A stretch of DNA of 64,000 nucleotides, taken from NCBI RefSeq assembly GCF_037893015.1, contig NC_133663.1, positions 140,376,553-140,440,552 on the forward strand, written 5' to 3'. The translations under genes were made by a program, and so were the position numbers. Shown here piece after piece: positions 45,369 through 54,689 of the stretch. The DNA is from Macrotis lagotis. Its lineage: Eukaryota > Chordata > Mammalia > Peramelemorphia > Peramelidae. The notes under the pieces are model-generated. The model was not told where the DNA came from. It ran no database searches and was given only the letters and a program-made list of their open reading frames with translations. Position 1 is the first letter of the stretch. Every line of letters starts with the position of its first letter.

Positions 45369-47054
45369 CACTTTTCTCCTTCAAATGTCCATGTTTTTTT
45401 CTCCTTCAATTTCATCCATTTCTATGTTGTCATTTTTAATAATTATCATTTATTTCTTAGGCATTTAACCTTAAGTTTACCTTTTCAGATTTCACAATAG
45501 CCATCAGAGAGAAATAATAATTCAGTGTTTTACCTAATTCATCTGAAAAGTTAAAAAAAGATTATATTAATATATAATTCAAGTAATAATATGATCTATT
45601 TAGTTCTGTATTATTATATACACAAAGAGTAGATGTGATTGTATCACAGAATCTCTTCTTTTTGTGGGTATATATTTGTGCATAACCTTTATTTAGATCT
45701 TTATGTATGATTTCTTCATTTACCTCTCAAATAAAAATGCCTACCATTTTATTTTGCTTTGCTTTTACTTTTTCATACAATTCCATTGTTTATTTCTGTT
45801 TTCAGAAATTTAAAAAAAGAGTACAATTTTCCACTCTCAGTTGTGTGACTGAATGAGGACAGGCACCATAACAGTCTCAGCTACCATAAATCACAGTTGT
45901 GAGTTTCTTTGTTCACTAGACTTTCATCACAGATGTCAGTATTTTCCCTGTTATCTCCCCCAAAACAGGATCAGATTTGAAGAAGGAGGCTATTTGATTC
46001 CTATTACTTTTTGTGAGTCTCCACATTCACTGACAGAACAAGTCTTGTATTTCATTTTAGGAACTCTCAAGTTGGATACCACTGGGAAGAATGTTGCTAT
46101 ACAATAGTAAAAGAGAAAGACATTATGAATTCTTCATGTTTGGAATTAGAAAGAAATAGCTTTCTATGTCTATTTGTACCCCAAAATACTGTTTTGGAAA
46201 CTTTTCCTATTCTGAATTTCAAAGCAATCCTCATAGAAGCAAAAGAAGTCAGAACTGTTCCTTGGCAAAAGAGACTTATGGCTTCAAATAATAAAAAATG
46301 TCCCTATAGCATTATGACATAAAATGTTTCCTTTTATGCCTATAGATGACACATGCCATATTATCATTATAATATGCACATCAAGATTTTATATATATAT
46401 ATATATATGTGTATATACAAACAACTAGAAATATATATGCATATTTAAATTTTTTATTCAGAGTATATCTAGTCAAAAGAATTCATCCTTTGCTTAAAAT
46501 GCTTTTCAATCATAATCATAATTCAATTTCTTCATAATTCTATGTACCTATTTTCCTAATAATAACAAACTAATATAGATAACATTTTTGCTCACACATA
46601 TATCTCCTCAGAGTGATAACTAATAACAATATTTAAATTTTTTTAATTGTACACATACACACACACACATTTCATCTTCCCTAGTAAGAAACAATTGAAG
46701 TTATCCAGTAACCAAAAGATTAGATTGCATTTTTTTTTCTGGAGACAAAAGGAATTCCAAGAAACTTATTATCTCAATTTAAATTGTCTCATGAAGAATA
46801 AAAAAGGTATTCACTAGTCCACAAGTAAATGCATCCCAAACTTATGGTTCCTAAATGATGAGAATGTGTCTTATCAGCTAAGTGTTAATCTGTCTCTGCT
46901 TTATATTTTTTCCTTTATTTTCCCCTAAGCTTAAAACAGTTTTCTGAAATGTTGTACAGCTAAGTTCAATCAAACATCAAAGAATTGAGTTGTAATAAAT
47001 ACCTATTCAAGATTATATAGTGAAAACAAATAAAAGAACAAAAGAAAGATCCAC
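45369..47054. other. Unassigned intergenic sequence
   Basis: The longest stretch of the window without a named repeat. It holds short TA (46391-46409) and CA (46654-46669) microsatellites. Open frames at 45853-46107 (84 codons) and 46125-46322 (65 codons) are on the same strand and near each other, but show no domain, no codon pattern I can support and no splice structure. I list them as observations only. Confidence 0.4.
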
Positions 47055-47230
47055 AATTTGGAACCAGTGTGTTGCCTGCTGGATTGGAGTCAAAGGACAG
47101 TGGTTTGAATCTTAATTTACTGCTTGCAACCTATGTGGCCTTGGGTAAATCATTTGACTTTCTCTGAGTCTTATTTTACTTTTCTGTAAAGGTCCCTCAG
47201 TTCAAAATCCAAGATGTTGTGATCATCATA
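47055..47230 (+). repeat. MIR/THER-type SINE remnant
   Basis: TGGAGTCAAAGGACAGTGGTTTGAATC, then the core TTGCAACCTATGTGGCCTTGGGTAAATCA (split here as separate blocks), then CTCTGAGTCTTATTTTACTT. Ordered MIR-like layout, strongly diverged. Confidence 0.75.
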
Positions 47231-47284
47231 TACCACAACAAAATGACAAATAAAAACAAAATGGGTTAAATATATTATATCTAA

Positions 47285-47605
47285 CATATATTTCTATGAC
47301 TTTTCAGGAATTATCTCCAATCTTTTGAATTATATCCCTCCAGATTCTATTTTTGGATTACTTTACCTTTTTCAAAACTCAGCTTAAAAGTTACCTTCTC
47401 CACAAGTCCTTTTTAATCTTACTAACAACTCACCTTCTACATGAATCATTTTTATTTATATTATGTCCTTTTTTGGGGGTATGGGTACTTATATTTGTAT
47501 TAGCACCATGCTGTATACTATAACATCTGCTCCTGGGAAGCAAGTATTACATGATTTACAGCACATAATTCATACAAGCACTTACAAATGCTTTCTGACT
47601 CCAGA
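47285..47605 (+). mobile_element. L2 LINE 3' end
   Basis: Blocks CAAAACTCAGCTTAAAAGTTACC (47373), CTCCACAAGTCCTTTTTAAT, TATTTATATTATGTCC and the ending CCTGGGAAGCAAGTATTACA, CACATAATTCATACAAGCAC follow the L2 3' UTR. Confidence 0.75.
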
Positions 47606-48539
47606 GACATAGGAAAAGAAACAATACATTATAATCTGAGAGATAGCCTTAACTCAATTTAAAAAATTAAACAAAGTAGCCAAAAGCTTTTGATACTAAG
47701 AAAATGAAAGACCCTAGCAAATAAAAGACTGAACAAAGAAAACCAGGAAAAACTTAAGTGACAATTGAAATAAAGAGCCTTGATGAAACAATGACAAAAA
47801 TTACAAATATGTATAATGCAACAAGCAACACAATTAAAAAAAATCCATAGTAGCTACAAATGGCAAAATCATAACTTAAGAAAAATGAATTACAGATAAT
47901 TTAGAATAACTAGAAATGTAGGCTACAAACATTTCTGAAATATTGTTCATGACTATAAAATATTTGGAATCAAATCAGACATCTTGGTTATAGATAACAC
48001 AAAATAATTTTAACATTTTATTTCAGGAAAACATAATAAATAAACAAGAAGAATCAATGAAAATAATCTATAATAAACATACCAAATGGATACATAGAAA
48101 CCTGGGAGAAGCTTAAATTTAACAAATCTAAATAAATTATTGTTGGGGCATGTGTATGAGAGTCTATTTGTGTGTGTCTGTGTGTGGGTAGGAGGATATT
48201 TAGATGCAAGAAAATTTAAATCAAAAAAGGAAGTAGAATTAATTATGTATAAAAGAGTGAATTCAAATCACAAACATTAAAAGAGAAAAATAGTCATATG
48301 TTGTGGTAAATGAGTGAATACCAAATAGGAATTTATTCATTGTAAAGATTTGAAAACCTAATTATTTTGTAACTAGATTTATGAAAAGAATAAAAAAAGT
48401 TTCTTCATATCCTTATAAGAATATGTAAAAGAAAAAATAGTTTTTAAAATGTATAAGATCAAAAATGTACACTTCCCAGTATAGCTAAATAACTACACTT
48501 ACACATATATTAATATTTTGCTAAATATACACATAAACA
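47606..48539. other. Unassigned A-rich sequence, possibly old L1
   Basis: A-rich on the plus strand in the manner of decayed L1 ORF sequence, but no block could be fixed to an L1 part. Confidence 0.35.
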
Positions 48540-49200
48540 GTTGCTCAAATACTGTTATTTATCATTGAAATAAAAATCAAGACATCCTTAAGAAAACATT
48601 TTACCCAATAGAAGGACATTCTTTTAAAAAGGAAAATGTTCTAAAACATTGTGGTAAGAATGTTAACGTTTGAAAACATCTTGGAGAACAATAGGGCTAT
48701 GCCTAATAAATCATAAAATTAACAATAGTTTTGACCCAACTGATTCTGTTGTAGAGATTTTTACATCCAAATTATCTCAAAAGGAAATAAAATGCCTATT
48801 AAAAGATCTATATATATATAGAAAATATATAAACATATCTCTTTTATTCATAATGGTACAGTGAGACATGGTAGAAAAACATCATACCACAATTACTATT
48901 TGTGTGACTCTAAAAATCAATTGACAATTCAGTTTTCTAGGCAGTTCTCTAAGAATGTAAGATATAGAGTGAGTGCTACACTGAATTGGTAGACAAAACT
49001 TTTCATACTTATGAAATCACACTTTCAATTCTTATGACTAGTAAACAAACCATATTTTCCAACAATTAAGGAATTATTGAATAATCCATGACATATTAAC
49101 ACAAAATAAATATGGTATTATAAAAAAGGGAATAATATAAGGCATATGAGGAAAAAATGGACAGGCATATGAGTTGGTACTGAACAAAATCAGGTAACCA
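48540..49200 (+). mobile_element. Ancient L1 ORF2 remnant, interrupted near 48855-49025
   Basis: CTTGGAGAACAATAGGGCTATG (48679 on) and TTTTGACCCAACTGATTCTG are decayed L1 ORF2 C-terminal text (compare GGAGAGCAATTTGGAACTAT and TTTGACCCAGCAATACCACT elsewhere in this window). After a SINE-like block, AATTAAGGAATTATTGAATAATCC (49063 on) and ATGACATATTAACAC match the next part (AATTGGGGAATG, GAATGGTTTAGCAAACTGTGG). Heavily eroded. Confidence 0.5.
48855..49025 (+). repeat. MIR-like SINE remnant in old L1
   Basis: GTACAGTGAGACATGGTAGA, TTTGTGTGACTCTAAAAATC, GAGTGCTACACTGAATTGGT and CTTATGAAATCACACTTTC match the order of a marsupial MIR/THER-type SINE. Weak match; the L1 text on both sides supports an insertion. 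Confidence 0.4.
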
Positions 49201-49689
49201 AAATTCTGTGAAAACTAATGAGAATGCAAGGAGCCAAACTATTTACTAAGGGACCATAGATTAACTCTTGCCTAAAGACGTGCTTTGATAAGCTAGCACC
49301 ACAAAAAATCATCCCCCAAGTTGGGAGTAGAGTAATAAAATTATAACCACAGGATATTTTGAATGTTAGTGGTTATAAAGTCTTTAACACCTGTTATTGG
49401 AAGAAGTACTCACATGAAATTAAATTACAAATATTTTTATATATTATATCATACTATAATTACTCTGAGTTCATCTGCCTGTGACTGTGACTATATTTAT
49501 ATTTTGTTTATAAAAAGTAATGTATAGTTTCATTCACTTTGGTTTATTCAGTTGGCAAATTCAGATGAAGTAGACAGAGGCAGGCATTTTAATTATGAAT
49601 AATTTAATTTAAAATTGAAATCTTTAATTTGGGTTTGTGTCTTAAATATAAACTGCTTTTGGCTCTTTATGATTCCACTGGGGGCTTTC
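49201..49689. other. Unassigned intergenic sequence
   Basis: No gene or repeat family recognised. Confidence 0.4.
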
Positions 49690-50035
49690 TTTACTATTTT
49701 TAAATTCCTTGAATGAAATGTAAAAACAAATTTTCACTTTCGTTTTTAAAACTTGGATTTCCAAATTCTTTCCCTTCTTCCCACCCCACACTCCCTCATT
49801 GAGAAAGTGAGTTATTTCATATATGTGAAAAATGTGTATTCATGAAAAACTTTGTCATAATAGTCATGTTGTGAAAGTTATCATACTCCATAAAAAAGAG
49901 AAACCCCAAGAAAAATAAAGTTTAAAAAATGTGTTTCAATTTGTATTAGACACCACCAGTTCTGTTGTGGGAGATGGATAGTTTTCTTTATAAAAAATAC
50001 TTTAGAATTGTTTGGTTTTACATGATTGTTACGCT

Positions 50036-50270
50036 TGAAGTGAAAATTTGATTTTCACATACAGGACTCAATAGGTGCATAAAAAATTAAACAGAAAGGG
50101 AAAGAAAAGTTAGTCAATAAGATTAAACTTTATACATTCCTACAAAGACAGTCAGTGCTTTTTTTTTGACAATTTGTAGAAAATTTTATTCTGGCAGTAC
50201 CTACTTCCCCCTGCTGTGAAGAGGGAATCATGCTTCTTTACCCATTTTCTGAAATCCTAATTCTTCTGTT

Positions 50271-50333
<63 letters not shown>

Positions 50334-50440
50334 CTAAACGTATCTTTTTCTAAGATCAAACATAATCCCCAGCCCACCCCCAAATGTTGAAAAATCTCAT
50401 GAAAAACCAAGTGATAGAAAGAGGGAACAAAAATTGTAAT
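50036..50440. other. Block splitting an L1 3' UTR; includes a plus-strand L1 linker-like piece and a (TA)n tract
   Basis: 50046-50100 (AATTTGATTTTCACATACAG, ACTCAATAGGTGCAT) resembles the end of ORF1 and the linker at 38341-38380 (GTTTGATCTCCAAGTACAGG) on the plus strand, opposite to the host L1. A (TA)n tract lies at 50273-50328. The rest is unassigned. Confidence 0.4.
50273..50328. repeat. (TA)n microsatellite
   Basis: About 56 bp of uninterrupted TA. Confidence 0.95.
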
Positions 50441-50640
50441 TCACTTTGTCTTCACATACAATCAACTCTTTCCCTGGAGTGAACTGCATTCATTATCATA
50501 AGTTCATCAGAGAAGTTGCTTCCATATTTTTTCCCACAGTTACTATTGATGATTGAACTTCTCTCTATCCATTCCTCCCCATGCCCCTTTATTATTTTAT
50601 CTCTCTTTTTTCACTTTATCCCTTCTCACAAGAATTTTAT

Positions 50641-50788
50641 GGGGCAGTCAAGTAGAGCAGCAGATAGAGCACCAGCCCTGGGGTCAGGAGGGCCAGAGCC
50701 CAAATCCCACCCCAGACATTAAAAACCACATAGTCATGGTCCCAAGCAGGTCATTGCATCCCACAACCTTATAACAAAACAAAAAAAG
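50641..50788 (+). repeat. CORE-SINE (variant), embedded in an ORF1-only L1 at a shared site
   Basis: GGGGCAGTCAAGTAGAGCAG, CACCAGCCCTGGGGTCAGGA, then variant text CCCAAATCCCACCCCAGACA and CAAGCAGGTCATTGCATCCC, ending in AACAAAACAAAAAAAG. The same variant blocks and the same surrounding L1 text occur at 61757-61895, so this SINE probably travelled as part of the L1. It is antisense to the L1. Confidence 0.9.
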
Positions 50789-51723
50789 TGTTATGTCTAA
50801 CTAGCTTCTCCCATGATCTTCCCTCTTTTCTATCACCTACTCTCTCCCTCCCCTCCCCTTGTCTGCTTTCTCTCATTCCTTTTCTCTCCTTTTCTCTTCT
50901 AGAGTAGAATAGATTTATATACCCTATTAAGTGTGTGTGTTATTTCCTCTCTGAATCATTTCAATGAGAATGAAGACTCACTCATTATCCCTCATCTTCT
51001 CCCCCTTCCACTCTATCCCAAAAGCTTTTCTTGACTCTTTGACATGAAATACCTTAGCCCCTTCTTTGTCTCCTTTCCCTTACACTCAATGCATTACTTT
51101 TTCACCTCTTGCCTCCAAATTTATAATATATTATACCTTCATGTTCAGCTCTCTACTATGCCTTGTCTAAATATATTCATCCTAACTGCTCTATTAATTG
51201 TGATGGTTCATATTTGTTCTTAGTATCATCTTTACATGGAGGAATACAAGCAGTTCAACATCAGTAATTCATAATAATTTTCCCGTCTCATCCACTCTTT
51301 CTATGCTTCTCCTTAATTTTGAACTTGGAGATCAAATTTTCTGTTCAGTTTTGGTCATTTCAATGGGAAATATGAAATTTCCTTATTTTATTGAATGTCC
51401 ATCTTTCCATTGGAAGAGGCTGCACAGTTCTGCTAAGGTAGTTAATTCTCAGTTGTAATCCAAGCTCTTTTGCTTCCCAGACAAGTCCTATGGGCCCTTT
51501 GTGTGGTCGCTATTAAATCCTGTGTAATTCCAACTGAAGGACAGGACACTTGAATTGTTTCTTTCTGGCAGCTTGTAATATTTTCTCTGTGATTTGGGGG
51601 GTCCTGGAATATGGCTATAATATTTCTAGAGATTGTTTTTTGTATATCTTTCAGGAGGAGATCAGGGGATTCTCTCAATTGCTATTTTACTGTCTGCTTC
51701 TAGGATATCAGGGAATTTTCTTA

Positions 51724-51735
51724 TAGAAATTCTTT
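51724..51735 (+). repeat. Target-site duplication, left copy (SINE)
   Basis: TAGAAATTCTTT, matched by TAGAAATACTTT at 51885-51896 (11 of 12). Confidence 0.8.
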
Positions 51736-51884
51736 CTTTAAGGTTTTTGCAAGGCAAATACAGTTAAGTGGCTTGCCCAAGGCTACACAGCCAGGTACGT
51801 ATTAAATGTCTGAGGCTGGATTTGAACTCAGGTACTACTAACTCCAGGGCTGGTGCTCTATTCACTGCACCACCTAGCAACCCC
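51736..51884 (-). repeat. CORE-SINE (WSINE1/Mar1-like) in L1 ORF1
   Basis: Minus-strand copy: plus strand AGGTTTTTGCAAGGCAAATA, CTACACAGCCAGGTACGTAT, ending CACCTAGCAACCCC. Flanked by a 12-bp direct repeat. Only about 25 bp from the RPS6 retrocopy. Confidence 0.93.
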
Positions 51885-51909
51885 TAGAAATACTTTAAGA
51901 ATGAAATCA

Positions 51910-52724
51910 ATCTCTTTCCCATGACTGGGCTGAGATGGGCAGCTGTGCAAAGATGAAGCTCAACATCTCTTTCCCACTCACTGGCTGTCAGAATGTCATT
52001 GAAGCTGATGATGAGAGATGTGCTTTTATGAGAAATGGATGGCCACTGAAGTTTCTGCTGCTGCTCTGGGTGAAGAATGGAAAGGTTATGTGGTCTAGAT
52101 CAGTGGTGGAAATAACAAACAAGGCTTCCCCATGAAGCAGGGTGTTATGGTTAATGGATATTTCTACCTGTTGCTCATTAAGGGTTACTCTTGCTATCAT
52201 CCTAGAGGAACTGGAGAAAGAAAATGTAAATTTGTTAGCAATTGTATTGTAAATGCTAATGTGAGTGTCCTCAACTTGGTTATCATGAAGAAAGGTGAGA
52301 AAGATATACCAGGACTGACAGATACAACTGTTTTTTGTCATCTGGTGCCCAAAATAGTTATCATAATCTGGAAATATTTCAGTTAACCAAAGAAAATGAT
52401 GTTCACTAGTAGGTAGTGAGAAAACCCCTCAACAAGGAAGGTAAGAAACCAAGGACCAAGGCTCCTAAAGTTCAACATCTTGTGACTCCCCATGTTTTAC
52501 AGCACAAATATAGATGTTTTGCTTTGAAGAAGCAATGAACTCAGAAGAACAAGGGAGAAGCAGAATATGCCAAGGTTTTGGCCAAGAGAATGAAAGAGTC
52601 TAAAAGAAAACATCTAGAACAGATCGCTAAGAGACATCAAATGTCTTCTCTGAGAGCATTCACCTCAAAAATCTGAGTCCAGTCAGAAATACATTTCTAA
52701 AAATGTTTTAGGAATAAATATGTT
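51910..52724 (+). pseudogene. RPS6: RPS6 processed retrocopy (40S ribosomal protein S6)
   Basis: The parent encodes eS6, a small-subunit protein and S6 kinase substrate. The copy begins with a short pyrimidine-rich 5' UTR (CTCTTTCCCATGACTGG, as expected of a TOP mRNA), ATG at 51953 (MKLNISFPLTGCQNVIEADDER), and keeps recognisable blocks: GFPMKQGVM (near 52122), [40 protein letters not shown] (52209-52331), and the tail [11 protein letters not shown]...[21 protein letters not shown] (to 52689). No introns. The early region is frameshifted after DDER (KLRTFYEKRMATEVAADAL equivalent out of frame), several in-frame stops follow near 52385, and the parental stop codon reads TAC. A SINE follows right after AATAAATATG, so no poly(A) run remains. 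More diverged than the IDH3A copy, so older. Confidence 0.95.
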
Positions 52725-52880
52725 TGGGCAGCTAGGTGGTACAGTGGATAGACCACTGGGCCTGGAGTCAGGAGAACCTGAGCTCAAACTGTCTTCAGAC
52801 ACTAAATAATTACCTAGCTCTGTGACCTTGGGCAAGTCACTTAACCCCATTGCCTTGCAAAAACCAAAGGAAAAAAAAAG
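52725..52880 (+). repeat. CORE-SINE (WSINE1/Mar1-like) abutting the RPS6 retrocopy
   Basis: Plus-strand copy GGGCAGCTAGGTGGTACAGT, GGGCCTGGAGTCAGGAGAAC, core TACCTAGCTCTGTGACCTTG and A-rich tail. It starts where the retrocopy poly(A) should be, which suggests the A run served as its target. Confidence 0.93.
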
Positions 52881-53440
52881 AAATTAAGGTTATTTTCTTG
52901 ATATGACTTTCAGTTAGCCAGATAATTTTTAAATTGTCTCTTCCAAAAATGTTTTCCTTTTTGGTTGATTTTTCCAATGAGAAATATCTCATTTTCTTCT
53001 TGTTTTTCATTCTTTTGGCTTTGTGTTATTGTTTCTTGCTTCCTCACAAAGTGATCAGCTCCCTATAGTTACATTCTAAATTTGAAGTATTTGTTTTGTT
53101 CAGAGAGCTTTCTCATTTCATTTTCCATCTGCCCAATTCAACTTTTTAAGGTAGTCTTCTCCTCATTAACTTTGTGGACTCCTTTTTCCATTTGACCTAA
53201 CCTAGTTTTTAAAATATTATTTTCTGCAGTATTTTGACCAAACTGCTGACTTGGTTATCATGATTTTCCTGCATTGCTCTCATTTCTCTTCCAAATTTTG
53301 TCTCTACCTCCCTTATATTGTTTTCAAAATCTTTTAAGAGCTTTTCCATAGCCTGAGACCAACACCTATTTTTCTTGAATGCTTTGGATACAGAAGCTTG
53401 GAATTTGTCATCTTCTGAGTATGTGTTTTGAATTTCCATG
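52880..53440 (-). pseudogene. L1 ORF1 N-terminal part of the ORF1-only element
   Basis: Open for 76 codons from 53439 (MEIQNTYSEDDKFQASVSKAFKKNRCWSQAMEKLLKDFENNIREVETKFGREMRAMQENHDNQ). The heptad-like spacing and EMRAMQENHDNQ point to the N-terminal region and the start of the coiled coil. It continues in other frames toward 52890. The rest of ORF1 lies at 51340-51735, beyond the retrocopy and SINEs (MRESPDLLLKDIQK..., 51678-51442). Confidence 0.8.
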
Positions 53441-53902
53441 GAACCAAAGTAGTTATTGGTAGTCAGGTTCTTCTTTTCTGTTTACTGATTTCCTTAGCCT
53501 ATGCCCTAGTTTTGAGGTGCTTCTCAAGCTTTTGAGTATTATTGGGGCACCCCTGCAAGGACCTCAGTTCCTTCAATGTCTTAGGAGAGATTATGACAGC
53601 TCTCCTGGACTATGCATGATTTCAAACACTTCCCTCTGTCCTGGAGCTGTGAGAATGGTACCTGTTCTTCTCTGGCAATAGAGAGCCCTAGATTTTGACC
53701 AGGGTTTGCATATGATCAAAGCAGCAGAGTCTTGTCCCAGGGATAGAAAAGAGACATTGGAAGTCTCCCCCTACCTGCTTACCTTCTGTGGGCTGAGTGC
53801 TCTGGGAGCAGCTATCCAGCAGCTCTCTACTGGGTGATCTGTGGATCTGATTCTGCTTCTCAGAATCTTGGCTGCACAGAGGACTGAGGATTATATTTTT
53901 AT

Positions 53903-54270
53903 TTGGATAATTGGAGGAAGTGTACTTGGAAATTGAGTTAGGGTCTAAATTGATTATAATATAATCCATACTTTTAACTCTTGAAAGTTATTTATATTGG
54001 GACAGTTGGAGAATGCATACTTGGAAAGGTGATATGGTTATAAATTGATTATGATGTTAGTCTGTCTATGCTTCCAGAGGATTTCATTTTTAATAGGACA
54101 GTAGAAGGAAGTGTTCTTGAACAGAGGATGTAGATATGAAGTGATAATGATGTAATGATGCCAATTGCCCTTGAGATCTATATTTGAAAGGGATATACTT
54201 CCATTAGTGGGTAAGTACAAGAGGGTTATAAAATAATTGACATAAAAACATAGATTATGCAGGCAGATTA
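53903..54270 (+). repeat. Degenerate tandem array of ~94-bp monomers in an L1 linker
   Basis: Unit landmarks: TTGGATAATTGGAGGAAG (53903), TTGGGACAGTTGGAGAATG (53997), TAGGACAGTAGAAGGAAG (54094), and a weaker GAAAGGGATATACTTCC (54185). Each is followed by an ACTTGGAAA or CTTGAACAG block and then by a TTGATTATAAT or TGATAATGATG block. Spacing is 91-97 bp. The half-L1 linker unit at 38463-38554 is a relative (ATAGAACAGTTAAAAGGAG). Confidence 0.65.
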
Positions 54271-54537
54271 TGGCAGAGCATTAGAGGATAAATAATAACA
54301 CATGATGAGGCATAAAAGAACTATTATAGTAGAGGGAGAAAAAGGAGGGTATGATCACTGAGTAAATATTATTCTCAGCAGATTTGGCTCAAAAAGGGAA
54401 ACATGTATTCCTAGATGGGTTTATAAAATTATCCTACAGTACAGGAAAACAAGAGGGTGAGAATAAAGAAAAGCAGAACAGGGATTAAAAAGAGGATAAA
54501 AAGTAAAGGGAAAGGGTTTTTTTAAAGGTGTAAAAGG

Positions 54538-54689
54538 TGGGGCAGCTAGGTGGCACAATGAATAGAGCACCAGCGCTGGAGTCATGAGAACCTGAATTCA
54601 AATCTGGCCTCAGATGCTTAATAATTACCTAACACTGTGATCTTGGGCAAGTCACTTAACCTCAATGCCTTACCAAAAAAAAAACCCTA
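54538..54689 (+). repeat. CORE-SINE (WSINE1/Mar1-like) with perfect target-site duplication
   Basis: GGGGCAGCTAGGTGGCACAA, CCAGCGCTGGAGTCATGAGA, core TACCTAACACTGTGATCTTG and A-run tail. Flanked by the exact 14-bp repeat AAAGGTGTAAAAGG at 54524-54537 and 54690-54703. Confidence 0.95.

Larger units (their letters stand above)
49690..53892 (-). mobile_element. ORF1-only (HAL1-like) L1 hosting an RPS6 retrocopy and three SINEs
   Basis: Minus strand: a 5' UTR part (53892 to about 53445), ORF1 (53439 to about 51340, interrupted), then directly the linker/3' UTR (about 51330 to 50440 and 50040 to 49690). No ORF2 text is seen. Its 3' UTR has the typical GAAAGTGAGTTATTTC...GTTGTGAAAG order of this lineage (plus-strand 49803-49877). 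Inserts: an antisense SINE (50641-50788), a minus SINE (51736-51884), the RPS6 retrocopy and a plus SINE (52725-52880). An unassigned block at 50036-50440 with a TA microsatellite splits the 3' UTR. The 5' end is truncated at a junction with the next L1. Confidence 0.75.

Noticed and set aside
51988-52341. A 117-codon minus-strand frame in the RPS6 retrocopy
   Set aside because: Antisense of the RPS6 coding region.
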